Under the pieces are notes generated by a model. The model did not search any database, was not told the DNA's origin, and saw only the letters and a program-made list of their open reading frames with translations. The translations under genes were made by a program, and so were the position numbers. Below, one piece after another: positions 20,010-31,800 of a stretch of 64,000 nucleotides of DNA. The DNA comes from Pseudomicrostroma phylloplanum (taxonomy: Eukaryota > Basidiomycota > Exobasidiomycetes > Microstromatales): positions 1,302,001-1,366,000 of the forward strand of contig BCHS01000002.1 of assembly GCA_039545275.1 (NCBI GenBank). Reading direction: 5' to 3'. The stretch's first letter is position 1. Each line of letters opens with the position of its first letter.

Positions 20010-23000
20010 TCAGGGGCGATGGCTCCCTTGCTGTTGTTGCTGCTGCTGATGACGAGCTGCAGCAGCGGCGCCGAGGGCTAATACAGTTCTGCGAGCATCT
20101 TGTCCATTGGGACCCAGCCTGCCATTTGCGGCAGCAGTAGCAGCTGCAGCAGATCCGGGGCGAGAAGGCAATCGATAGCCTGGTCCACCAATGTTCATCC
20201 TCTCATTGTACGAGTCAATCTCCCACTGCTTCAGGCCATCTGCTCCGCTCCAATTTGCACTCGAGCTCCTGGGTCGGCCTATGCGAGCTCTGGCAGCAGC
20301 AGACTCGGGAGGCATCAGCGTCTCGAGATCAACTGTGCCCTGCGGAATACCAAAGATCAGGTCCGCATCCACTTCTTGCTGAGCCGCCAGAGCCTGCTGC
20401 AGAGCGTCGCCCTTGGTCCACACGGCAGCTCGTGCACGACGGGCTTGAGTGGCCTCATCCTCGGAGTCCGAGTACTCCGAGACGATACTCGGCAACGACA
20501 GGTCGTCATCATCGAGCTGTGGCAAAGGCGAGGGTGGAAGAGGCTGCACACGATGCTGCTGCTGTTGGGCAACCGTGGCTGGTCTAGGAGGTTGCTGAGC
20601 AGGTCCTGCGCCGCCGGGTCGCTGAGACTGTTGGAAAGGATTCTGCTGGGAAAAGTTCGAATTCTGATGCGCCATTCCTGGACGCGACGGCCCGGCCTGC
20701 TGAATTTGATGTTGCTGCTGAGGGCGGGTCGGTCCGCTCATCGCTGACTTCAATGGACGAGGTGGTCCATTCTGAGCGGTGGAAGATGTCGCACTGCTGA
20801 TCGGTCGAATACTCGAAGGAGCCCCAATGCCTTTTGGAGCTCCATTGAGGGTCGAGGTCGTCTGTTGTCTTTGGAGCGGGGCTTCGTCCCTCTCCTTCGA
20901 GAGACGGCGCTTCTTGCCCTCAGCGTCGCCCGACACGCCATTGCTACCTCCATTCGCGTTCGTTGCGGCCACCGAGCTCTTGAGCTTGGCGCTAGGGGCA
21001 GGTCCACCATTGGTGGCAGCAGCCCCATATTGCCCCATCAGCCTCGCCTTTGCGGGCTGACCCAGAGTGCTGCCCACTCCTTGCTGCTGCTGCCCTGGCC
21101 GCTGCACCTGAGCCGAGGAAGGCTTTGATGTCCGTTCCTCTTCCTCTCTGGACCGCTTCTTCTTCTCCTTCTCCCGCTCTTCTTCGAGCTTCGCCTTCTG
21201 CGCAGCGGCTCTGTTCGCCAATGCCTGTTTGCGCTTCTCTTCCTGCTCCTTGAGACGGCGCTCCGCTTCCTCTGCTTCCTTGCGGCGAAGCTGTTCGGCA
21301 CGAAGAACGCTTGCAGGCTTGCCTGCCCCTCCGCCGAGGGTGGAAGCTCCCAGTGCAGGAGCAGGGTGTGGTTCCCGGGGCGCAGCGGAGCTAGTGACCT
21401 CTTTCTGCGCTGACACAGATCCAGAGAGAGTCCGACTCGTCTTCGGCTGGAAGCCAGTGCCAGGTGTAGGCCCACTGGCACCGATCACGCCCGGCAATGC
21501 GGCACCGTTGATGTTGAACAGGGACTTGAGCTTGTGACCCCATTGCGAGGCTCCTGGAGCACCTTCGCCGACTTTGACCCCAGTGGCCGCCGCCGCCGTG
21601 CTACTAGTAGCAGGCTTGATGACTGCTGTCGAAGCAGCGGACGAGATTGCAGAAGCAGCGCCTGTAGCCTTCTTGCCCTCGAGCTCCTCGAGTGTGAATT
21701 CGTCATCATCGCCATACGTATCCCCGGAGTCATTGTTGCCGCTGAAGTAGATTGCGCTCTTTGTGTTCTGAGCCGAGGTGCCTTCTGAACTAGTCGCGCG
21801 GCTTTGGGAATGTGTCGTCTGAGCAGCAGCGCTCAACGGTCGCATGACTTTGGTCGTCTTGCCATCCTCGTCTTTATCATCGGACTCGTCGTCGGCATCA
21901 CCCTCGTCGTCGTTCAAGAGGGAGGTCTCATCGTCATCCTCGTCAGCTGCCATCTGTGACAATTTGGGCGAAGCAGCGACGTCGCTCGGCATGGTCAAGG
22001 ATGCTACACCGAGCTGAGCCTCGACCGCCTTGTCCTCGTCGGCGATCGCCTTCGTCCAGGTCTGTTCGTTTGTCAAAGCCGACACTGTCGTAGCAGATGC
22101 TGCTGTTTGGCGAGTCTCCTTGACAGGAGAGTTCAGCGGAGTCGTGGAAGCGGGGGGAGGCTTGTTCTGGCTGTGCGAGGTGTTTGACTTCCTGGGCGAC
22201 GTGCGAATTGGCTGAGTCTTGGCTTCCCACTGTCCGCGAAGGGAAGCCACGCTAGGCCCACTGGAGCGAGGCCCGGTAGCAGCGCTCGCTGCCGGGGAAG
22301 AAGCAGCGGCTGCTTCGGAAGCAGGAGCAAAGGACGGAGCAGCAGCTCGACCCAGGATGGGGCTCGAGAGGCCTCTTGCTCCGAGTCCGACCACACTCGT
22401 GTTGGTCGATTTCTGAAGTCGAGCCGACTCGAGCTTGGTGCGGAGGAGATTTGAAGTCGTGCGCAGCTTCGCAGGCTGTGCCTTGGAGGACGAAGCAGTT
22501 GTGGCCTTGGCGGAGCCGGCTGCCTGGGTCACATCCTTCTCGCTGCGGTCTGAGAGAGTCCGAGCAAGCTTCGGTGGAGGTTGCCCTGCTGCTGCTTCAG
22601 CCCGGCCTGCCCCATGTCTGTCTGAATCCATCTCCTCGCTCTTACGCTTCGGGCCACCAGAACGCCCTGGCAAAGCAGCAGTCACTGATGGCTTTGGCAG
22701 GGGTGGTCGTCCGCTCTCTTTCTCCGACGGCACCTTGACTCCGAGCATTGCAGCCGCATTTGCTTCAGTGTTCGCCTTGGTACCGATCATTGAGTCATCC
22801 TCGTCACTGTCTTCGTCTTCGCCTTCGACTCCATTGCTGCCAGAGGACCTCGTGTTCTGGGCCTTGCGCAAGCTCTTGTTGAGGAAGCTACTCTTAAAGC
22901 CAGCATTTGCTGGCGTGCTCGAGTTGTGAGATTGCAGACCGTACCCGAGCGATTTCTTGGAGCCGCCAAAAGATGCTAGCGTTCTCTTTTGCTTGGGAGG

Positions 23001-24410
23001 GGCGGGGGTGGGAGCAGCTGTGGTGACACCTTCGCTACTGCCGCTATTGGACGACGACAGCAGTGAGCCTGAGGTACCATCTCTTGTTGATTGGGTCATC
23101 TCTATTGTCTTTGTGACACTCTCTGCGGGTGGCGCGTCCTTTTCCTCTTCCGCCGAAGAATAGCTCTCATCGGATTCCTGCTCGTCATCGTCTTGAATGG
23201 GTGCAATGTCTTCTATTGCCAGCATCCTGTCTAGCTGCTTGCCGGAATTGTTCTTACCGGTAGGAGTCGAAGCTCGAGGTTGCTCGGACACTGGGCCCTC
23301 GGCGAAAGTCATGTCCACCTGCATACTCTCGTCATCTTGAGCGGGTGTATGTGCTAGTGTCGGAAGCGGGGCAGCTTCTGCTACAACAGCAGGCTCGGGC
23401 ACGACCTCAGCCTCGACCGCCTTTGTCTTCGCTTTCGCCTTGCCCTTGCCCTTCGCTTGTGTCGCAGTAGGAGGGCTTTGGTCAGATACCTTTTCATTTG
23501 CGCTCGCCTTCGAGGCAGCAGCGGCTTCCTTCTTCTTCTGCTCCGCCAGCTGCTTCTTCGTCAGTTTGGCGGGCGCCTTTGCCTTCTCCTTGCTCTTTAC
23601 TTGCGGCTCCAGATCAGCTTCCGCCTGAGCGGGAGCCGCTTCAACTTCAGGAGCCACCTCTGGCTCGGCCAAGGCAGGAGGGGCTGGTTCGGTAGCTTCG
23701 CGCGACTGTTCCGCCTTTGCCTTTGCCTGCAGCAGCTTGGTCTGGAAGGGATTAGGCAGCTTCGCAATCTGAGCCTTGTCAGCGCGACTACGCGTACCTC
23801 TGGCCGCGCCTACGCTATGACTGGAGGAGTCGGCAGCTGGCTCAACCGGAGCTGAGGCCTTGCTGGGCTGGACAGAAGCATTCTCCTTGTTCTCGACATC
23901 GTTAAATGGATCGGAAGCGACCTCCTTTGGAATCTTGCGAGAGACCGTCCGACCCTGAGCGCGTGCAGTAGCGGCTCGTTTCCGTGAGGGNGATTTGAGC
24001 ATCTCACCAGCGATCCTGGCTGCCTGAGCGCCACGCTGATCGCGGCTGCTAGCGATGTATTCGGTACTGGTGGTCGCCGAGAGAGGAGCAAAGCCCGGAC
24101 ACGTCAGCCATCTTTTCTTACCGTTATCACTGTCTCTGCGCCTGCCAAGCTAGACTCACGACCACTGCCTCCGGATGTCCTTAGCTTGGGCTAGCATTCC
24201 CTCCATCCAGTCCGCTCCAGTCGACTGCGCGAAGATGTCAAAGGCGACAAAATTGGGGACCTGTCTGATGCCATTGATGTGTTGTAGGAGATTCAGCTCC
24301 ATGAGAGGGCTGACGGTCGACTTCGAGGTCGATGCTTGAGCATTGGACGAGGAGGCGACGGCGGCACTGCCCGCGGCGCCTCGGCCACCGCTGGCGGATC
24401 TAGGAGCCAT
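20010..24410 (-). CDS. INCENP: Inner centromere protein INCENP (Sli15/Pic1 type)
   Basis: Exons 24410-24160 and 24066-20010 (GTGAGT to CACCAG, 93-nt intron) give 1,435 residues. The N terminus (about 40-110: LLQHINGIRQVPNFVAFDIF, GMLAQAKDIRRQWSTEYIAS) resembles the INCENP region that binds survivin/borealin-type partners. Residues about 1000-1065 form a charged single-alpha-helix-like segment (AEQLRRKEAEEAERRLKEQE and onward). The C-terminal IN-box (about 1270-1345) is diagnostic: LSLPSIVSEYSDSEDE, AVWTKGDALQQAL, DADLIFG and RPRSSSANWSG, the last holding the serines that Aurora B phosphorylates in this family. It scaffolds and activates Aurora B at centromeres. It is larger than most INCENPs because of long Ser/Ala/Glu-rich linkers. 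One undetermined base (23991) makes one codon ambiguous but leaves the frame intact. Confidence 0.9.
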
Positions 24411-24858
24411 GGGTGAGAGGAGAGTGGTGACGATGTGGTGGACGGATCGTGACCGTCGTGGGTATATATGCGAATCAGACTCTTGACATGGAATGACTGG
24501 GCTCTCGAACTCGTACGATGTGGGAAAGTGATGATGGTAGGAGTGATGGCTACCGGAATGGTTGCGTCTGATGAATGAATGAATGATTCTGTCCGCCGTG
24601 CGCCTGGAAAACAACACCCGCCCTGGCCGCACAGGCGTGGCGAAGCGCGTCTGCCCACATGTCACACAGTCACTCAAGCCACGCGACAATGGCCCTGCCT
24701 GCCCCGCATGGCCACTCCGCAAGATGCCGGACCGGCTCTGACACAGACCGGTTACGGTACTCACCCAGACCTTCTTCTCGCTACCCCTCACAAGGCAGTC
24801 ATTCGCACCTTGACGACCTCCCGCTCTCGTCCTTTCTCGCTAACATCCTCTGCCAAAC
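24411..24858. promoter_or_regulatory. Divergent promoter of INCENP and the dehydrogenase
   Basis: 448 bp. A TATATAT element at 24463-24469 lies about 55 bp before the INCENP start. Two MBF-type ACGCG cores occur at 24646-24650 (as CGCGT) and 24681-24685, which would suit cell-cycle control of INCENP. A short TGAA/ATGA tandem lies near 24571-24587. Confidence 0.4.
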
Positions 24859-25783
24859 ATGAAAGTCGCCAACAAGCTCTTCTTCATCTTCGGCGGAGCC
24901 TCCGGTCTGGGTGAAGCCACTGCCCGCCTCCTCCATTCGCAGGGAGCCTACGTCGCCATTCTAGACCTCAATGAGGACCTCGCCGAGTCCGTCGCCACCT
25001 CCCTCAACACCAATCAAGAAGCCACAAAGATGTCCTCGGGGATGGGGCCGACAGAGAGGGCCTTGCATGCCGGGGTGGACATCTGCGAGACCGAGAGCAT
25101 AGAGGCGGCTTTTGCGTTGTGTGATGACAAGTGGAAGGACGTAGAGGTGGGCGGAGCAGTCGTGGCTTCCGGCATCGGTATGGTGGGCAAGACGGTCGAG
25201 AGGGACGGCTCACCGCACAGCCTCGATGTCTTTGAGCAAGTCATCAGGGTCAACCTCACGGGAAACTTCAATGCGTGCAGACTCGTCGCTGCTCGGTTGC
25301 TCAGGGATGTGCCCAAGCCGATCCCAGCACCGACGGAGGACACGCCCTGCAGAGGAGTCATTATCACAGTGGCTTCGCAGGCTGGATTGGAAGGTCAGGC
25401 CGGGCAGGTGGCCTATGCTACAAGCAAGGGAGCCGTCGTGAGCATGACATTACCAATGGCTAGGTGAGAGTTCGTCGAAGCGCATACTCTGCTCCCTGCC
25501 ACTACATAACTGACGCAAGTTCTCCGTCCCTACACGCCCATGCAGAGATCTTGCCTGGTACTCTATCCGCACCTGCTCCATCTGTCCCTCCATCTTCGAA
25601 ACCCCCATGTCCGTCCAAATGCCCCAACGCGCCCGCAAGAAGACGCTCGCCACCACAGAGTACCCTGCTAGGTTTGGTCGGCCAGACGAATTCGCGCATG
25701 CGGCAGTGAGCATCATCGAAAATGACATGATGAACGGGATGAACTTGAGATTGGACGGAGCTACCAGGCTTGCGAAGCTCTGA
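24859..25783 (+). CDS. Short-chain dehydrogenase, 3-hydroxyacyl-CoA dehydrogenase type 2-like
   Basis: Exons 24859-25463 and 25546-25783 (GTGAGA to TGCAG) give 280 residues. The NAD-binding glycine motif is FIFGGASGLGEATA (Gly12-Gly18), followed by the acidic cofactor residue in AILDLNED, which favours NAD over NADP. The catalytic set is Ser173 (VASQAG), Tyr186 and Lys190 (AYATSK). After the splice the frame continues MARDLAWYSIRTCSICPSIF, ETPM and ends DMMNGMNLRLDGATRLAKL. The shape of the C terminus (P-x-F-x-T-P-M and LDGA-R) is that of the HSD17B10/type-2 hydroxyacyl-CoA dehydrogenases, which act in branched-chain and fatty-acid oxidation in mitochondria or peroxisomes. Exact substrate is not provable from sequence. 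It is divergent from INCENP. Confidence 0.87.
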
Positions 25784-25984
25784 GCGGGTCGAGGAGGAAC
25801 AGCGATCTCCTCTCTGCACTCATTGGATGTATACTACGTCATGACAATCTCATTAAGACTTCGAAGAATACGGTCGTTCAGAGCAGTGTGTACATTCTTC
25901 CATTTTAGCCGCAAAAGGCAGCAGTCAAAGAGTGACAATGAGTACAAGGAGCAGCGCAAGAATCCCCTCCCCCTGATCTGAGGT

Positions 25985-27856
25985 TCACCACTGAGGCGGC
26001 CGTATAAAAGACCCTCTCGCGCCCTGCAGGTACCTCCTCTTTTCCCAGTCGTAAGAGTCCAAGCCACCATCAGCAACGGAGGAAGCGGTAGAGCCAGAAG
26101 TCGCTGCTGACACAGACGTAGAAGCGGCGGTAGCAGCAGCAGCAGGCTGCTGTGCAGCATTGCTCTCCCTGCGCGGAGCGCGGAGCGTGGCGTACTCCAA
26201 GTTGAGGTCCATGAAGCTATCGATGTGGCGAATCTGGGACGATTGCGCAGCTGAGGGTGTGCGTATGTGGCGACTGCTCCTAGGGCTAGCAGAAGAGGAA
26301 GAGGAGGAGGAGGAGGCGCGAGTGAGTCTCCCTTGGCTGGAGTCGCCCGCAGCGCTCGTGGTCTCCGCCTCTACTTCTGCCGCTTCCGTCCCCCGTGGAG
26401 GCAGAGAAAGTGTGCTCTCCTCGATGACGCAGTAAGACCCTGTCCCGTCCTCTCCACCAAAGTGCCCAGGGTTCGAAGCCTCAGAGTCGTCTTCCTTGCA
26501 CTCAGCTCTCGTCTGTGACAGTGTCTCGCGCGCCTTTCCCTTCCCCTTGACGTCCTTCAACTTGGGCAACGGAGACCGATCAGACTCAGACGTCATGCTC
26601 ACAGCTATCCCTGCGCCTTCGCCATCTGTCGCTTGGGCTCGTTTCCTCAGGCCGGCGTCTCCAGCGGGCTGACTGTTGTTGCGGGTCAGGGTGTTCATCT
26701 CGCTGATGATCCTCCTCGAGTCGTAAGCAGCTTTTCGGGCAGCCCTCTGCGTGGCTAGCGCCCGTCGCTGGCTGGGCGACAGCTCGAAGTCGAAGCCTGC
26801 TGGTCGACGCGGCTTGCTTGTTGATATGGACTGGTTGGGAAAAGATGCGGCGTGTATGATTGAACCTCGCTGTGTGGGAGTGATAGCCTCGGCTGGTGAC
26901 GAGGAGGTTGAGGCTATTGCAGAGGTATCGCTTGGAGATACTCGAGCAGACCCTGATGGACCTGATTCAATGATCGTGATGAAGTGTAGCTCATCTTCCC
27001 CTTCACTGGCTTCAGCGTAGTCACTAACGTCCACCACCCCAGCAACATCGTTCTCCACCAGAACGGCCTGGCGCGGTGTCAGCAGCTCCGCCTCCAGAAG
27101 TCCCCAGTGATCCCCCAAAGTCGGTAATGCGAATCTCGCGCATACACTCATTGTGTACCAGAAGCACTGCATCAGCGCTGTAAGCTGGTACTGGATCGCC
27201 AGGAAACCCTCGAGCATCTGCCAGTAGTCGAGGCTGAAGGGCAGGGCGGGGTGCAGTGTCAAGGCTCTCTGGAGTACAATGCGCGAGGGGATCCAGGCGA
27301 GTCCTGCTAGCTGCCTAAGGCCGTAATAGAGACCGACGCGGGTTACGAGGCTGAAGGTTGCTGTTTGCCGGGCTTTGTTCAGCGACGCTGGACTCCTCTC
27401 GACCATAGCGGGCGCATTTTTGACCATCCTGCCTGTCTTCCTAATATACCAAGCTCGAAAGTTTCGACGCAGCGGCAGCCTCCAAGAGTCCCCGAGAGCC
27501 GTGACAGCGAGACAGGCGACAGGGACCCATACGCTACCAGACCCATGATAGATTGGCTTCACGGCTCGGGGCATGCCCTTCAGACGAGGACCGCTCACGG
27601 CCACGATGCCCAGCATGAAGCTCGTAGCGGGGAGGACCGAAGCTGCTAGTACCGATGAGGCGAGCCAGAGGGCTAGATTTGGAAGCATGGTCACGAGTTC
27701 GTTGGCGAGGTAGCGCGGGAGCTTCTTTGCAAGAGCAGCAAGGGATTTTCGCCCACGCTGCACGAAAGCGAGCGGTATCAGGTGTGGAACCCTTTGAAGA
27801 GACTTATTCGCCAGGGGTACCAGAGGCGCCATGGCCAGAGTGAGACCCACGGACAT
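25985..27856 (-). CDS. Unrecognised multi-pass membrane protein; N terminus probably extended past a frame break
   Basis: The open frame from ATG 27856 encodes 623 residues. The first 260 residues contain several hydrophobic segments (SVGLTLAMAPLVPLANK, LVTMLPNLALWLASSVLAAS, WVPVACLAVTALG, LVTRVGLYYGLRQLAGLAW, FLAIQYQLTALMQCFWYTMS) with basic loops. The remainder is a hydrophilic Ser/Glu-rich tail ending in RGSFIRPPQW. I do not recognise the family. An upstream ATG at 27989 opens a frame reading MSKPSRPRMMPKDPQDLINP, AAVIIGLTLAM, which looks like the genuine N terminus; it is separated by a single-base shift at an eight-G run (27863-27870). If that run were seven, the two frames would fuse. 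Confidence 0.6.
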   Translation of the reverse strand: MSVGLTLAMAPLVPLANKSLQRVPHLIPLAFVQRGRKSLAALAKKLPRYLANELVTMLPNLALWLASSVLAASVLPATSFMLGIVAVSGPRLKGMPRAVKPIYHGSGSVWVPVACLAVTALGDSWRLPLRRNFRAWYIRKTGRMVKNAPAMVERSPASLNKARQTATFSLVTRVGLYYGLRQLAGLAWIPSRIVLQRALTLHPALPFSLDYWQMLEGFLAIQYQLTALMQCFWYTMSVCARFALPTLGDHWGLLEAELLTPRQAVLVENDVAGVVDVSDYAEASEGEDELHFITIIESGPSGSARVSPSDTSAIASTSSSPAEAITPTQRGSIIHAASFPNQSISTSKPRRPAGFDFELSPSQRRALATQRAARKAAYDSRRIISEMNTLTRNNSQPAGDAGLRKRAQATDGEGAGIAVSMTSESDRSPLPKLKDVKGKGKARETLSQTRAECKEDDSEASNPGHFGGEDGTGSYCVIEESTLSLPPRGTEAAEVEAETTSAAGDSSQGRLTRASSSSSSSSASPRSSRHIRTPSAAQSSQIRHIDSFMDLNLEYATLRAPRRESNAAQQPAAAATAASTSVSAATSGSTASSVADGGLDSYDWEKRRYLQGARGSFIRPPQW

Positions 27857-28849
27857 GGCCGCGGGGGGGGATGCATCGGTGTGTGTTCCTCATCCCCATG
27901 GCCAGGGTTAGGCCGATGATCACGGCGGCAGGATTGATCAAATCCTGCGGATCCTTTGGCATCATGCGAGGTCTGCTCGGCTTGGACATCGCCAGGCTGG
28001 AGGAGGGGAGGGACTGAAGGAGGTACGGCGAGCCAGCAAAGGTGAGAAACAGACGGTGGAGACGACTTGGATACGAAGTATGGGCGAGCAAGGGAGCAAA
28101 ACAGCAATGCGTTGCCCTGCCCTATATCTCTTGCTCGACTCCAACTCACCAACACCCCCCTTGATCCCCCTGTATCCTACCACTTCACGACCGTGCGCCG
28201 TGGTGCTCGTGCTCCAGCGCGTCGCTTTCCAAGCGCACTAAAAGGAACAAGGGCCGAAACGACTCATGCGGGTAGAAACGATGAGCTTTCGACACCCCTA
28301 TCTCTGCCCCCTTCAATCTCCTCCCTGCCTCCCCTCCTATGTAGGCCCGGTCTCCCTCCATTTACCGTGCAGTCGTTGCTCGTCTCGGCCCGAGCGTGAG
28401 CGAGAGCGACGAGCGACCGATCGGGCGCGGCTGAGGAGATGTCGCGAACAAGGAGCGACACGCTCTGTACGCGGACGCGAACAAGGTAGTCTAGTCTATC
28501 GACCCGTGACGCCCACCCACTCGGCCAGGCTCAGAGGAGGGGAGAGGGGGCCCGAGCTCAGCACAGCACAGCCAGGCTCGACGCGCTCACTCTAATCCAA
28601 TCCGAGACAGGGGTGTGAGACAGACAAGCAATGAAGCAAACAAACAAACGGCACACACATGTCAACGGCAAAGAGGGCGAAGGGGGCGGAGAAAAGAGGA
28701 GGTCTCTCTTTGAATTGTGTATCGATGAGGCAGACGAAGACGAAGGGGAGTATGCGTTACAAAAAACGAGTTCTCGAACCAATCAATCAAACGACCGGCC
28801 GGCCGGCTTGTTACGACCGGCCGGCCGGCTTGTTCTTCCATCTTGCCTT
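27857..28849. other. Upstream region of the membrane-protein gene, with a tandem duplication
   Basis: Apart from the likely N-terminal coding extension up to 27989, no gene is seen. The right end holds a perfect 22-bp tandem duplication (28791-28834) next to the 3' end of the EH-like gene. Confidence 0.45.
28791..28834. repeat. Perfect 22-bp tandem duplication with palindromic core
   Basis: Two identical adjacent copies of a 22-bp unit starting ACGACCGGCCGGCCGG and ending CTTGTT lie at 28791-28812 and 28813-28834. Each contains the palindrome CCGGCCGGCCGG, so the pair can form alternative hairpins. It sits 16 bp past the stop codon of the EH-like gene and may affect its 3' UTR. Confidence 0.9.
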
Positions 28850-31800
28850 TCAATCTAGCCTCTTCCACCCACCATCCCCATCCCCATCCGGTTCGTCCCC
28901 CTCAGCCTCCTCAGGCTGTCGCAGAAAGCGATGCTTCCACCTCTGATCGATCCCGCCTCCTCCGGACGCCGAAGCCCCTTCGAACCAGCTGGCGCGCTTG
29001 TTGACCTTGGCGTCTCCAGCAGCCGCTGTATCGTGGTCGCCACTGATCCCGCTGTGCCCCTGATCGCTGGTGTTTCTCCGGCCGCCGGCACTGCGCACCG
29101 AGAAGCTCGCGGCTCGGGCTAAGCTGACGCCGTGTGCTCCGCCGGAGGCGCTGGCGCTACCGCTTCCGCTGCGCGATAGGCCTGGACTCGCGCTCGAGGA
29201 GACCCTCGCCTCCATTTGAGAGGCTCTGCGAGCTACATAGCCGCTCGGGCGACGAGCAATGGGCGCCGTCGTGCTGGGTGGCATGCCTGTCGAGGCGGAG
29301 CGGCGAGGCGGCGGTGGTGGGGTAGCTCTGACCCGTTCTGGCGAGCCTTCACCGGGTGTGGGCGTAGGCGTGTCGGACGTGTCCGTCACTGCGGTGCTAG
29401 GAGCAGCATTCCCTCCATCCTGGTTTGCATTGTACGTATCGTCAGGCATGGGCGCATCGTCCCAGCGCTCGACTCCGTCTTCATCCTCATCGTCCTCGCG
29501 CCAGGGACCGTTGCTGCCCTTGGACTGATGAAGCCGGATGCTGTCCTGACTCTCGTCGCCCCGTCCTTCATCCTCTTCAGGGTCTTCTCGCAACAAATTC
29601 TCCTCGCCACGGCGATTGATCCAGCCTTTCCGCTCTGCCAGCCGAATTGCGTCCCTCTTGAGCTCGTCAATCGGGCGAGAGCCATTAGGCGGGCCGTCTT
29701 GCAGCTTGAGGAAGTCAGAGACCTTCTCCTTGAGAGAGAAGCTGCCTCCATTGAGACCTGTGCGTGACTTTGAATGGCTAGAGTTGGACACTCTCCGCTC
29801 CACGCTCTGGGCCAGCTCTTGCACGCTCGTGGGATTGGTTGAGTTCAAACTCGTCTCGCCGCTGTCCTCATCACCTCTGTGACTGGCGGCAGCTGCTCCA
29901 GAGCTCCTGTCCGAGACGCTCAGCGCGCTCGAGCCGCGATGCAGAGCTGGGCGCCTGGTCTCTTCGCCAGCGCGGAGACCTACATCTGCCTTCGCAGAAG
30001 GGGGCATGAGACGCAGTCCACCCTGACTTGTTCGGCCGAAGCCAGCATAAGTACCAGAGTTGAACTGTGCGGGGAAAGACTCGAGACGTTTGCGCGAGTT
30101 GGCTCCGTGAGAGGGAGGCGGCGGCGGCGGTCCCTTGCCGTGTAGAGTCTTCGATCTACCCAACGGTCGGTTCAGCTCGGGAGAGCGGGAGCGAGCGCTG
30201 CCGTGCTCGCCGTCTCGCTCGGCCTCCCTTTGCCTCTCCTTCTCCTTCTGCCTCTCGAGGTGGTGCTGGTGTTGCCTCAGCAGCGGCTGTAATCTCAGCT
30301 TCTCCGCCTCTGCCTGTGAAGAGCGATGCAAGAAGGGGTTATGGGGGCGATCGATGCTCGCAGCCCGGCTAGCCTGCTCGCTGAGCTCAGTAGGGAAGAC
30401 ATCAAACTCCTCGTCCAGGACGGTGGGCTCATGTCTGCTCCGCTCAAAGTTGAGGATGAAGTCCTTCCGCTGCTGCTCCTCCGATGCATGCTGAGAATGC
30501 CGCCCATGCTCCGGCGGCGGAGATAGGGGCTTGCCCTCTGCAAGAGCTGACCGTTGTAGCTCTTCTTGCTCTCTCAGCCATGATGGCAATGTCGGCGGCT
30601 TCGTCCGCGAGAACCCGCTACCATCTGCATACTGCGCTTTCGGAGCCGCAACGCTCGCTTGATGAAGAGAGCCGTCCCCGCCGCTGGCGCTCTCGCTTCT
30701 TCGTCCCTTCAGATGATGCCGCGAGTGACTCGGCCGAGAGGGCTTCGGCGCTGCGATGACCGTTGCGGTATGGCTAGCAGCCCTCTGTGGTCCATCGTTG
30801 CCATCATCGCTGCCTGCCCTGCGCAACCCAATCAGCCCACTCGTAGCCTCTGACACAGACCTCTTCGTCTCATGCAGGGACACTTTCCGCTTGGCATGAT
30901 GAGTCGGCGGCGGCGGCAGCTCCGCCACAACGTTTTGCGGGGCGCTCTCTCCAGTAAGTAGCCTGGCCTCTGGCTTCGACCGCGACGTGGATGATTGCAG
31001 GACAGTAAATGTCTTTGGAGGGAGAGCGCCCTTCTGTTGCCGCACTTGCTTGCTGGCCTGCAAGCCTGCCTGGATCAATGGCGAAATATGCGCACGCGGC
31101 GGAAGAGGCGGAGGAGGCTTCTCGGTATCTGCAGGTCTCGGAGGCAGCGCAGGAGTGGCTCCATCATCTATGCTCTTTACGCTGCGAGCTGACAAGCCAG
31201 AAGCGCCTCCAACATGTGTTGGTGCCCCATGCACGGAATGGTCTGCAGCAGATGTGACTGGATTCGGTTGCCCCGCCGTAGCGACAATCGGCGTGGGACG
31301 AACGACTTTGGGCTTCACCGGCTTGACGAGAATGGGCGCAGGATCAAACCCTGCCAGAGGATCCGCAGTGGCAGGTGCTGCCAGCGAAGTAGAGCGATGA
31401 TGCCGCTCTTTGAATGGATTGACCGGGCCCACTGACCGCGAAGGCTTTGATGCCTCTGGAGGTACGGGAGGAGGTAGCATGGAAGATGACACAGCCCTCT
31501 GTGCAGGTTCATTCGGTGTAGTTGCTGCAGTACTGGGCTGAGCCGGTACGAGAGGAAGGGGTAATTGTGGAGATGAGGGACTGGCGAATGCTGATAGGGC
31601 TGGCGGTGGTACCTTGCTGCTGGGAGTCGACACAGATGGCTGCTGTGGCTGTGAAGTGACAGCAGCAGGCGTGCGACTGCTCGGACCGCCGACCTTGTTG
31701 TTCGATGGGCTCAGGAGGTCCTTCGATGAGCCGACGGATTTCCGTAGCTCATGCGGTCTTTGGCTTGTGTCTGTAGCTGCTGTATCGGCTGTGTTCGCTA

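Noticed and set aside
28067..28595. Plus-strand frames between the membrane-protein and EH-like genes
   Set aside because: Low-complexity Ser/Pro/Arg readings, no splice-supported extension and no domain.
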